Made by a program: the position numbers and the translations under genes. DNA of 64,000 nucleotides from Actinoplanes ianthinogenes. Its GTDB lineage: Bacteria > Actinomycetota > Actinomycetes > Mycobacteriales > Micromonosporaceae. Below the pieces are notes generated by a model. That model was not told the origin of the DNA and did no database searches. It saw only the letters and a program-made list of their open reading frames with translations. The stretch spans positions 620,001-684,000 of the forward strand of contig NZ_AP023356.1 of assembly GCF_018324205.1 (NCBI RefSeq), given 5' to 3'. This document shows positions 8,903 to 16,829 of this stretch, piece by piece (position 1 is the first letter of the stretch; every line of letters begins with the position of its first letter).

Positions 8903-8967
8903 GGCCGCCACCGGCGACGGCGAGCTGCCGGCCCGCGTCGTCGCCGGTGGTGGCCGGCGTTCCGGGG
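8891..8967 (-). terminator. long hairpin terminator downstream of the MHS transporter
   Basis: Positions 8891-8922 and 8936-8967 are inverted repeats of 32 bases with only two mismatches around a 13-base loop. The hairpin begins 3 bases after the stop of the transporter gene (8970, minus strand) and lies upstream of sseB. It has no T-tract, as is common in high-GC actinobacteria. It should isolate the two transcription units. Confidence 0.75.
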
Positions 8968-8969
8968 GC

Positions 8970-10319
8970 TCAGCTCACCTTCTCCTTGGCCGGCTCCCCG
9001 GCGGCGCCGTCGAGGACCCGGTCGTGGCGCAGCGAGGTACGGGCGGTCTCCTTGGCGAACAGCACCGAGAGCACCGTGAGGACGACGGCGACGGTCATGT
9101 AGATCGCCACGGCGGTGGTGTTCGGGGCCGCGGTGTCGCCGAGCAGCTTCAGGGCGATGATCGGGGCGAGCGCGCCGGCCAGGATCGAGGCCAGCTGGTA
9201 GCCGACCGAGGCGCCGGTGTAGCGCACCGAGGTGCCGAACAGCTCGGAGAAGAAGGCGGCCTGCGGGGCGTACATCAGGGCGTGCAGGATCAGGCCGACC
9301 AGGATCGCGAGGATGATCTTCGGCTCCGACTTGCTCTCCAGCAGGCCGAAGAAGACGTACATCCAGAGGCCGAGGCCGATCGCGCCGGTGAGGTACAGCG
9401 GGCGGCGGCCGACCCGGTCGGAGAGCGCGCCGAACAGCGGGACGATCACGAACTGGACGGCGGAGCCGATCAGCAGCGCGGTGAGGATCTTGCCCTTGTC
9501 CGAGGCGGTCCCGGCGAACGTGGTCAGGTAGGTGATCGAGATGACGGTGACCAGGTAGTACCCGATGTTCTCGGCGAGCCGCATGCCCATCGCCAGGATG
9601 ACCTCACGCGGGTACCGGCGGACGACCTCCAGCAACGGCTGGTGGTCCTTCCTGGTGGCGGCCCGCGCCTCCTGGAAGACCGGGGACTCCTCGATGCTCA
9701 GCCGCACCCAGAGGCCGACCAGCACCAGGACCGCGCTGAGCAGGAACGGGATCCGCCAGCCCCAGGCGTTGAACGCCTCGTCCGACTGGACCAGCGCGAG
9801 CAGCCACAGCACGCCGGTGGCGAGCAGGTTGCCGAGGGCGACGCCGGCCTGCGGCCACGAGGACCAGAAGCCGCGCCGGGCGTCGTCGCCGTGTTCGGCG
9901 GCCATCAGCACCGCGCCGCCCCACTCGCCGCCGACCGCGAAACCCTGGGCCAGGCGGCAGGTCAACAGCAGGATCGGGGCGGCGATGCCGATGCTGGCGT
10001 ACGTCGGCAGCAGGCCGATCGCGATGGTCGCGACGCCCATCATCAGCAACGAGACGACCAGCATCTTCTTGCGGCCGACCCGGTCACCGAAGTGCCCGAA
10101 GACGACGCCGCCGAGGGGCCGGGCGGCGAAGCCGAGGGCGTAGGTGCCGAACGCGAGCAGGGTGCCGGTGACCGGGTCGGACTTGGGGAAGAACAGGGTG
10201 CCGAAGACCAGGGCGGCGGCCGAGCCGTAGAGGAAGAAGTCGTACCACTCCACGGCGGTGCCGACCAGGGAGGCGAAGACTACCTTGACTATCGGGGCAC
10301 GTGTCGCGGTGGCGGACAT
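8970..10319 (-). CDS. MHS-family major facilitator transporter
   Basis: A 449-residue, 12-helix MFS protein of the metabolite:H+ symporter (MHS; ShiA/KgtP/ProP-like) group. Typical features are VGTAVEWYDFFLYG in helix 1, RPLGGVVFGHFGDRVGRKK in the loop between helices 2 and 3, RLAQGFAVGGEWGGA in helices 4-5 and a second GALSDRVGRRP loop. Members import carboxylates, shikimate or betaines; the substrate here is not evident. Start ATG 10319 follows AGAGGAG. The PucR-type regulator gene lies directly upstream on the same strand and probably controls it. A longer upstream open frame was rejected because it runs into the regulator region. Confidence 0.9.
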   Translation of the reverse strand: MSATATRAPIVKVVFASLVGTAVEWYDFFLYGSAAALVFGTLFFPKSDPVTGTLLAFGTYALGFAARPLGGVVFGHFGDRVGRKKMLVVSLLMMGVATIAIGLLPTYASIGIAAPILLLTCRLAQGFAVGGEWGGAVLMAAEHGDDARRGFWSSWPQAGVALGNLLATGVLWLLALVQSDEAFNAWGWRIPFLLSAVLVLVGLWVRLSIEESPVFQEARAATRKDHQPLLEVVRRYPREVILAMGMRLAENIGYYLVTVISITYLTTFAGTASDKGKILTALLIGSAVQFVIVPLFGALSDRVGRRPLYLTGAIGLGLWMYVFFGLLESKSEPKIILAILVGLILHALMYAPQAAFFSELFGTSVRYTGASVGYQLASILAGALAPIIALKLLGDTAAPNTTAVAIYMTVAVVLTVLSVLFAKETARTSLRHDRVLDGAAGEPAKEKVS

Positions 10320-10356
10320 GTGGCTCCTCTCAACGAATCTCAACGACGTGCAGTGT

Positions 10357-10381
10357 GACGTAGGTAACGGGACGCTACGTC
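10357..10381. promoter_or_regulatory. inverted repeat upstream of the MHS transporter
   Basis: GACGTAG (10357-10363) and CTACGTC (10375-10381) are perfect 7-bp arms with an 11-base spacer, 38 bases upstream of the transporter start. The location fits an operator, perhaps for the neighbouring PucR-type regulator. Confidence 0.5.
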
Positions 10382-10429
10382 CTCGCAGGTCAGGAAGCCC
10401 ATGGGTGGCATCCACACATCGCCATATCT

Positions 10430-12355
10430 CTAGGTGTGGTCCGGCTCCAGGGGTGCCCGGAGCCGGTGCAGGCGCAGGGCGAGCTGGAGATCCAGGACGC
10501 GGCGCGGGTGCTGCCAGTCGTCGCCGAGCAGCTGGGCGACCCGGTCCAGGCGCTGGGTGACCGTGTTGACGTGCACGTGCAACGCCTCGGCCGCCTTGGC
10601 CAGGCCGCCGCCCTGGTCGAAGTAGACCTCCAGGGTGGTGATCAGGGCCGTGCCGCGGCGGGCGTCGTAGTCGATGACCGGGCCGAGGACGGCGTGCACG
10701 AACCCCGGGACGTCCCGGCGTTCGCCGAGCAGCAGGCCGACGTACCCCAAGTCTTTGGTGCCGGCCCCGGACCCGGCACGACCGAGAGTGATCAGCGCAC
10801 TCAGACACTGATCCGCCTCGCGGAACGCGGGCGCGACCGCGACCGCGCCGCGGGCCGGACCCGCGCCGCCCGCGGTGACCGGCCGTCCCAGCGCGCGGCT
10901 CAGCTCCTTGGCCACCTGTTTCGCGGTGCCGGCCGGATCCTCCCCGGGCAGCAGCAGGGTCACCCGGCCGTCGCGGGCCATCGCCAGGCCACGCCGGTTG
11001 GCGACGAAGGTACGCGCCCAGGAGACGGCGCGCTGCCGCAGGCCCTCGCCGGGGTCGTCACCGGCTGCCACGATCACGTACGGCGCGTCCAGGTCCAGCC
11101 CCAGCCGCGCGGCCCGGTCCCGCACCGCGTCCGGGTCGCGCACCGGGCGGCTGATCAGGTCGTCGAGCAGGTCGCCGCGGACCTGCGCCTCGGCCTCCGC
11201 GACGGTGCGCCGGAACAACAGCAGCAGCGCGGTGACCTGCGCGGCCCGCTCCAGGATCCGCTGGTCGGCGGGCTCCAGCGGCTCGGCCGGCCGGAAGACC
11301 AGCGCACCCAGGTTGTCGGCGCCGGCCACGATCGCCGCGATGATCAGGTCGTTGCGGCGTACGCTGCGCCCCTCCCCCCGGGAGGCCGCGACCGCCTCCC
11401 CCACCGTGGTCTCGTCCGGTTCCGGCATCAGCACGTCCCGCCCCGGAGTCCGCGCCGTGGCCAGCGTCCGCCCCTGCGCGTCGATCACCAGCAGCGCGCC
11501 CTGGAGCACGTCGACCAGGTCGGCCGCCACGTCGTCGACGCCACCGCCGCGCAGCACCACCGAGGTCATCCGGTCGTGCGCGGCGGCCGCCCGTTCCACC
11601 GACTGGCTGTGCGCCCGGATCGTCGAGTTGGCCGCGGACAGTTCGCCGAGCGCGGTCTGCGTCTCGCTGAGCAGCCGCGCGGTGTCCAGCGCCACCGAGG
11701 CGTGCGCCGCCAGGGACAGCAGCAGCGCGACCTCCTCGCGGGCGAACGGCCGCTCGGCCCGGTTCGCCGCGAACAGCACGCCGATCACCGTCGACCCGAG
11801 GCGCATCGGCACGCCGAGGATCGCGATCAGGCCCTCGTCGCCGACACCCATGTCGATGTCGGTGGTGTGGGCGAACCGGACGTCGCGCGGATAGTTGGCG
11901 GTCGCGTACGGCGTGCCGGTCTGCGCGACCAGCCCGCCCAGGCCGGCGCCCGGCGGCAGCCGCAGCTTCTGGAAGCTGGCCGCCACCGACCCGTCGGTGA
12001 TCCGCATGTAGGTGTCGCCGCGCTCCGCGTCGTTCAGCGTCATGTAGGAGACGTCGACGTTGAGCAGCGTCCGGACCCGGTGCACGATGGCCCGCAGCAC
12101 CGCGTCCACGTCACGCAGCCCGGCCAGGTCACCGGCCGTGTCGTAGAGCGCGGACAGCTCCTCCTCGCGGCGCCGGCGGCGCTCGAGCAGTGCCCGCACC
12201 CGCAGGGCGAGCAGTTTCGCCTGCTCCAGTTCGTCCAGCTCGGCGGTGGAGGCGCCGGCGGCCCGGGCGGCGATCAGCGGCCGCTCGAACTCCACCAGGG
12301 CGGCCTCCCGGGCGAGCAGGTCCAAATAGTCGATGCCACCCACCCGCGCGTTCAT
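10430..12355 (-). CDS. GAF/PucR-type transcriptional regulator
   Basis: A 641-residue protein. An N-terminal coiled-coil stretch rich in Glu, Leu and Arg (about 15-70) precedes a GAF domain (about 75-215; LRLPPGAGLGGLVAQTGTP). A CdaR/GGDEF-like middle region follows, then a C-terminal PucR helix-turn-helix (about 570-630; TTLEVYFDQGGGLAKAAEAL and HVNTVTQRLDRV). Such regulators sense small molecules and activate neighbouring transport or catabolic genes. Start ATG 12355. The gene is followed on the same strand by the MHS transporter and is divergent from the GGDEF-EAL gene. Palindromes in the shared upstream region may be its binding sites. Confidence 0.88.
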   Translation of the reverse strand: MNARVGGIDYLDLLAREAALVEFERPLIAARAAGASTAELDELEQAKLLALRVRALLERRRRREEELSALYDTAGDLAGLRDVDAVLRAIVHRVRTLLNVDVSYMTLNDAERGDTYMRITDGSVAASFQKLRLPPGAGLGGLVAQTGTPYATANYPRDVRFAHTTDIDMGVGDEGLIAILGVPMRLGSTVIGVLFAANRAERPFAREEVALLLSLAAHASVALDTARLLSETQTALGELSAANSTIRAHSQSVERAAAAHDRMTSVVLRGGGVDDVAADLVDVLQGALLVIDAQGRTLATARTPGRDVLMPEPDETTVGEAVAASRGEGRSVRRNDLIIAAIVAGADNLGALVFRPAEPLEPADQRILERAAQVTALLLLFRRTVAEAEAQVRGDLLDDLISRPVRDPDAVRDRAARLGLDLDAPYVIVAAGDDPGEGLRQRAVSWARTFVANRRGLAMARDGRVTLLLPGEDPAGTAKQVAKELSRALGRPVTAGGAGPARGAVAVAPAFREADQCLSALITLGRAGSGAGTKDLGYVGLLLGERRDVPGFVHAVLGPVIDYDARRGTALITTLEVYFDQGGGLAKAAEALHVHVNTVTQRLDRVAQLLGDDWQHPRRVLDLQLALRLHRLRAPLEPDHT

Positions 12356-12386
12356 GGCGACACCCTAAAGGTCGACGTGCGCGACG

Positions 12387-12435
12387 TCACATGTGTGATG
12401 TGTCCATGCCGAGCACGGCTGATGTAGGTCACATC
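12387..12435. promoter_or_regulatory. inverted repeats in the PucR / GGDEF-EAL intergenic region
   Basis: TCACATGTGTGA (12387-12398) is a nearly perfect palindrome, and GATGT-AGGTC-ACATC (12421-12435) is a second one sharing the ACATC/GATGT half-site. They lie 32-80 bases upstream of the regulator start (12355) and 53-101 bases upstream of the gene at 12488. They are candidate operators for autoregulation. Confidence 0.4.
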
Positions 12436-12487
12436 CACAGGTGATCAAATCCTTGGTGAGCGAGCCGGCCCTGCCGATAGGCATGCC

Positions 12488-14758
12488 ATGCGTCTGGTGT
12501 CCCAGCCCGTCCGTGTGGCCGGCCTGCTCGTCGGCCTGGCCGGCGGCTCGCTGGCGGCCGGTCTGCTGCTCGGTGTGCTCGGCACTCTCGTCGCGGTGCC
12601 GGCCTGGGTGCTCTGGCCGGTCGCCCTCGTCGCGACGGCCATCACGGTCGCCGCCTGCTGGCTGGCCGCCGCCACCGGGACCGGCGCGGGCCGGACCTTC
12701 TGGTGGCGGCTCGGCGCCGCGGTCGCGCTGCTCGGCGCCGGCACGGCCGGCCAGGCCGTCGACTCGGTGCGCCGGCCGGACGAGCTGGTCCCGATGAGCC
12801 CGCCGACCGGGATGCTGTTCCTGGCCGCGGTCGGGCTCGCGACGTTCGCCATGCTGCGCCTGCCCGGGCAGCGCCGCTCCTGGCGGGCCGGCGTCGCGGT
12901 GCGGCTGGACACCACCATCGTGGCGGTCGCGTCCGGCCTGATCATGCTCCAGGGCATGGCCGTGCTCCCGGTGCCGGTGCCCGGCGGGGCCCTGGCGACC
13001 GCGCTGCGGATCATCGTGCTGGGCACCGCGTGCGCGGCGGTCACCGCGATCGTCAAGGTCGGGTTGAGTGGGAGCGGGCCGGTGAACGGGCGGGCGCTCT
13101 GGATCCTCAGCCCGGTCGGCCTGCTCGGCCCGGCGGCGCTGCCGCTCGCCTCCGCCTTCCACAACTGGCCGCACCTGAACGCCACGGTCGCCGTGGTGCC
13201 GCCGTTCGCGATCCTGCTGACGCTCTCCGCGCGGGCGCAGACCCGGGCGAACGTCACCGGCGTGCTGACCGCCCCGGTGCTCGACGGCGACGCCGCGAAG
13301 CCGGGGATCAGCCGGGTCCCGTACGTCGCGGTCGGGGTGACCGCGACCATGCTGCTCGCCGTGACCCTGCGCGCCGGTTATCTGCCGGCCGGGCTCGCCG
13401 CCGGCGCCGTGGTGCTGATCCTGCTCGTCCTGGTCCGGCAGCACGCCGCGCTCAGCGACAACAGCGTGCTCGTCGACCGGCTGGCCGACCAGGCCCGCTT
13501 CGACGACCTGACCGGTCTGCCGAACCGGCGCTCGTTCACCGGCACGCTGCACCGGCACGACGGCCACGCCACCGTGGCGGTGTGTGATCTGGACTCCTTC
13601 GCGGCGCTCAACGACCGGCTCGGCGACGAGACCGGCGACGAGATCCTGCGGCAGGCGGCGGCTCGGATCACGCTGACCGCCGGCGGGTCGGCGCTGGTCG
13701 CGCGGCTGCTCGGCGACGAGTTCGGGGTGCTGCTGCCGGCCGACCACCCGCTCGCCACCGGCGACCGGCTGGCGGTGGCGCTGGTGCAGGCTTTCCAGGC
13801 GCCGCTGCCGGTGGGCGAGCACGATCTGCTGGTGACGGTCACCGTCGGGTCGGCGGCCGGGGAGGGCGCGGACGTACCGGATCTGCTGCGCCGGGCCGAG
13901 CTGGCCCTGCAAGCGGCGCAGCGCGTCGGCGCCAACCGCCAGCAGCAGTACACCGCCGACCTGGACGCCTCGGCGCAGCATCACGCGGACCTCGCCGCGG
14001 CCCTGCGCCGCGGCCTCGACCAGGGCGAGTTCCGGCTGTTCTACCAGCCGATCGTGGAGCTGCCGCTGGGCCGGATCACCGCGGTCGAGGCACTGATCCG
14101 CTGGTTCCCGGACGGTGGCACGCCGGTCTCACCCGCCGAGTTCATCCCGGTCGCCGAACAGACCGGCATGATCGTCGACCTGGGCGCCTGGATCCTCGAC
14201 ACGGCCTGCGCCGACGCCGCCGCCTGGCGGGACCGCTTCGGCGACGCCGCCCCACGGATCAGCGTCAACGTCTCGGCCCGCCAGCTGCTCGACCCGGAGC
14301 TGCCGGCCCTGGTCGCCGACGTGCTGCGCCGGCACGCGCTGCCACCGCACCAGGTCACCCTGGAGATCACCGAAACCGCGGTGTTCGCCGGTGGCCCGGC
14401 CCTGCACACCGTCCACGCGCTGCGGAGTCTCGGCGTCGGCATCGCCCTGGACGACTTCGGCACCGGCCACTCGTCGCTCACCCTGCTGCGCACCTGCCCG
14501 GTCACCACCCTGAAGGTCGACAAGTCGTTCATCGACGAGCTCAACGGCAGCCCGCAGCAGGAGGCGATCGCGGCCTCGCTGAGCGGGATCGCCGCCACGC
14601 TCGGCCTCCGCGCGGTCGCCGAGGGCGTGGAGACCCAGGACCAGGCCGACCGCCTGCACGTGCTGGGCTACCGCTTCGCCCAGGGCTACCATTTCGCCCG
14701 CCCGCAGCCCGCCACCGAGATCGACGCGTCCCTGCTCGCCACCGCCGGCGCCGCCTGA
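12488..14758 (+). CDS. membrane GGDEF-EAL protein (c-di-GMP turnover)
   Basis: A 756-residue protein with about nine membrane segments in the first ~320 residues, then a GGDEF domain (about 335-480) and an EAL domain (about 495-745). The GGDEF signature reads LGDEF near residue 410: the first Gly is lost, so cyclase activity may be weak or absent. The EAL domain keeps VEALIRW, LEITETA, DDFGTGHSSL, KVDKSFID and AEGVET, so c-di-GMP phosphodiesterase activity is expected. The degenerate GGDEF might serve as a GTP-sensing regulatory domain, as known for other such fusions. ATG 12488 is the first start after the divergent promoter region. Confidence 0.92.
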   Translation: MRLVSQPVRVAGLLVGLAGGSLAAGLLLGVLGTLVAVPAWVLWPVALVATAITVAACWLAAATGTGAGRTFWWRLGAAVALLGAGTAGQAVDSVRRPDELVPMSPPTGMLFLAAVGLATFAMLRLPGQRRSWRAGVAVRLDTTIVAVASGLIMLQGMAVLPVPVPGGALATALRIIVLGTACAAVTAIVKVGLSGSGPVNGRALWILSPVGLLGPAALPLASAFHNWPHLNATVAVVPPFAILLTLSARAQTRANVTGVLTAPVLDGDAAKPGISRVPYVAVGVTATMLLAVTLRAGYLPAGLAAGAVVLILLVLVRQHAALSDNSVLVDRLADQARFDDLTGLPNRRSFTGTLHRHDGHATVAVCDLDSFAALNDRLGDETGDEILRQAAARITLTAGGSALVARLLGDEFGVLLPADHPLATGDRLAVALVQAFQAPLPVGEHDLLVTVTVGSAAGEGADVPDLLRRAELALQAAQRVGANRQQQYTADLDASAQHHADLAAALRRGLDQGEFRLFYQPIVELPLGRITAVEALIRWFPDGGTPVSPAEFIPVAEQTGMIVDLGAWILDTACADAAAWRDRFGDAAPRISVNVSARQLLDPELPALVADVLRRHALPPHQVTLEITETAVFAGGPALHTVHALRSLGVGIALDDFGTGHSSLTLLRTCPVTTLKVDKSFIDELNGSPQQEAIAASLSGIAATLGLRAVAEGVETQDQADRLHVLGYRFAQGYHFARPQPATEIDASLLATAGAA

Positions 14759-14836
14759 CCCCAGGCCCGCCCGGCGGCGCGAGGCGCGCTACATTTCCCC
14801 ACCCCGCTTTCGGTACGCACGCCAGGAGCTCTCCCC

Positions 14837-15415
14837 ATGGACGTCCTCCAGCACGGCGAACCCGGCGCCGCCCCGAACCGCCCGTCCCGCCGCGCCGTCA
14901 TCACCGCCGTCGTGGTGGCGGCCGCCCTCGCCGCGGTCGCCCTCGCCTGGCACCACCACGGCCGGCCCGCCGCCGCCCCGGCATCGAGCCCGTCACCCAC
15001 GGCGAGCCCGATCCGCCTCGACTTCCTCGGCGACTACCACCTGAACCAGCAGGACGACGGCGAGTTCCTCCTCGGTTTCGTCCTGCTCAACAACACCGGC
15101 CGCGACGTCACCGTCGAGCCGGACCGGGTACCCGCCATCCCCGGCATCACCGACGCCACCGCCACCCTGCTCCCCGCCAACCGCCTCGGCGGCGCCGCTC
15201 CCCCGGACCCGCGCCCCACCACCCTGCCCCGGGGCGGAAAGGTCACCTACGCCCTGCAGGGGCACCTGAGCTGCACCGCCGAATCCCCCACCCCGATACC
15301 CGCCCACCTGCGCGTCGACCAGGAGGCCGTCACCATCCCCCTCCCGGACATCGACGGCCAGGACTGGGCGACCTTCCTCCGCACGACGATGTGCCCACTG
15401 CCCTCCGCCCCGTAA
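14837..15415 (+). CDS. membrane-anchored or exported protein, unknown function
   Basis: A 192-residue protein with a short cytosolic N-terminus, one hydrophobic segment (about 20-40), a Pro/Ala/Ser-rich linker and an extracytoplasmic domain rich in beta-type residues, with two Cys in the last 65 residues. No lipobox. Start ATG 14837 follows AGGAG. No family recognised. The gene is followed by the 63-bp tandem repeat array, which may form its 3' untranslated region. Confidence 0.7.
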   Translation: MDVLQHGEPGAAPNRPSRRAVITAVVVAAALAAVALAWHHHGRPAAAPASSPSPTASPIRLDFLGDYHLNQQDDGEFLLGFVLLNNTGRDVTVEPDRVPAIPGITDATATLLPANRLGGAAPPDPRPTTLPRGGKVTYALQGHLSCTAESPTPIPAHLRVDQEAVTIPLPDIDGQDWATFLRTTMCPLPSAP

Positions 15416-15478
15416 AGACATCCCATGTGCCCGGGCTGTCAAGCGGCTCGGCCCGATCCCGCGTCTCCCCAGAGCGCC

Positions 15479-16013
15479 GAGCACCAGCCAGCAGTCCCCG
15501 GCTGGCCCTGGCGGCCCTATCCAGGAACAAGATAGGGCGCTGAGCACCAGCCAGCAGTCCCCAGCTGGCCCTGGCGGCCCTATCCAGCAACGACATAGGG
15601 CGCTGAACACCAGCCAGCAGTCCCCAGCTGGCCCTGGCGGCCCTATCCAGCAACGACATAGGGCGCTGAACACCAGCCAGCAGTCCCCAGCTGGCCCTGA
15701 TGGCCCTATCCAGCAACGACATAGGGCGCTGAACACCAGCCAGCAGTCCCCAGCTGGCCCTGGCGGCCCTATCCAGCAACGACATAGGGCGCTGAACACC
15801 AGCCAGCAGTCCCCAGCTGGCCCTGATGGCCCTATCCAGCAACGACATAGGGCGCTGAACACCAGCCAGCAGTCCACAGCTGGCCCTGATGGCCCTATCC
15901 AGCAACGACATAGGGCGCTGAACACCAGCCAGCAGTCCACAGCTGGCCCTGGCGGCCCTATCCAAGAACGACATAGGGCGCTGAGGACCAGCCAGCAGTC
16001 CCCAGCCGGTGCA
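15479..16013. repeat. 63-bp tandem repeat array (8 full units plus a partial ninth)
   Basis: Units begin at 15479, 15542, 15605, 15668, 15731, 15794, 15857 and 15920, with a degenerate partial unit from 15983. The spacing is exactly 63 bases and units differ at a few positions (GAGCACC or GAACACC; GGCGG or GATGG; CAGCAACGAC or CAGGAACAAG). Each unit can form two hairpins: GCCAGC with GCTGGC, and CCCTAT with ATAGGG. Because 63 is a multiple of three, several frames stay open and give artificial 21-residue repeats. Third-position GC is only about 60-75% there, far below the real genes, so I take the array as non-coding. It fills most of the 715-base gap between genes. Confidence 0.9.
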
Positions 16014-16130
16014 GCGTTCGCGGGTGCCTTCGTCCAGTGGCGGGTCCGGGCGGATCGGGCCGTCACGCGAGCAGCCGGAGTAGCCGATCACGGTCTTACA
16101 GTCCCCGGTGAAGGGCAGTAGGTTTTGGTG

Positions 16131-16775
16131 GTGAGAGCGCTGATCGTGCGTGGGGGCTGGGCCGGACATGAGCCGGTGGCGTGTACCGACTTGTTCCGCG
16201 ACGTGCTGGAGGAGAACGGATTCGAGCTGCGGGTGGCGGACACTCTGGACGCCTACACCGAGAGCGGCGACCATGAGCTGATCGTGCAGTGCTGGACCGG
16301 GGCCCGGTTCACCGCGGAGCAGGAGAAGGCGCTGGTCGCGCGGGTTCGTGCGGGTGCCGGTTTCGCCGGCTGGCACGGCGGGATCGTGGCGACCGGATAT
16401 GAGGCGCCGGATTATCAGTACATGGTGGGTGGCCGGTTTCTCTGCCATCCCGGGGATTTCGTCGACTATCGCGTGGAGATTGCCGGCGAGCATCCGATCA
16501 CCGCCGGGCTCGGCGATTATGACGTGCACACCGAGCAGTACTTCATGCATGTGGATCCGACGCTCGACGTGCTCGCGACGACCACGTTCCGCGGGGAGCA
16601 CGGCGCGCCGGAGACGGCCGGGGCGGTCATGCCGGTGGCGTGGACGCGGCGGTTCGGGGCCGGGCGGGTGTTCGTGCACACGCTCGGGCACAGCCCCGCC
16701 GATCTGCGGGTCCCGCAGACCCGGACGATGATCGAACGCGGTCTGCTCTGGGCCGGGCTCGGTGCCACCGGGTAG
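16131..16775 (+). CDS. ThuA-like domain protein
   Basis: About 214 residues from GTG 16131 (VRALIVRGGW, which matches how family members begin). TTG 16125 and GTG 16128 are alternative starts; AGTAGG at 16117-16122 favours the later ones. The protein has a class I glutamine-amidotransferase-like fold: ALIVRGGWAGHEP, FAGWHGG at the nucleophile-elbow position, and GRVFVHTLGHS near the end. In rhizobia ThuA acts in trehalose/maltitol utilisation; most homologues are predicted to act on sugars or sugar alcohols. No sugar genes adjoin it, so its substrate is unknown. Confidence 0.82.
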   Translation: MRALIVRGGWAGHEPVACTDLFRDVLEENGFELRVADTLDAYTESGDHELIVQCWTGARFTAEQEKALVARVRAGAGFAGWHGGIVATGYEAPDYQYMVGGRFLCHPGDFVDYRVEIAGEHPITAGLGDYDVHTEQYFMHVDPTLDVLATTTFRGEHGAPETAGAVMPVAWTRRFGAGRVFVHTLGHSPADLRVPQTRTMIERGLLWAGLGATG

Positions 16776-16829
16776 GAGCCACCGCGATCCGATCGCCACC
16801 GGCTGGCGGCTGACCGGCAGACTGGGCGT

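Noticed and set aside
10320..10808. N-terminal extension of the MHS transporter frame to 10808
   Set aside because: It overlaps the PucR gene out of frame. The ATG at 10319 has a proper ribosome site and starts at the typical family N-terminus.
15479..16013. CRISPR array
   Set aside because: Units are contiguous and nearly identical, with no unique spacers and no cas genes.
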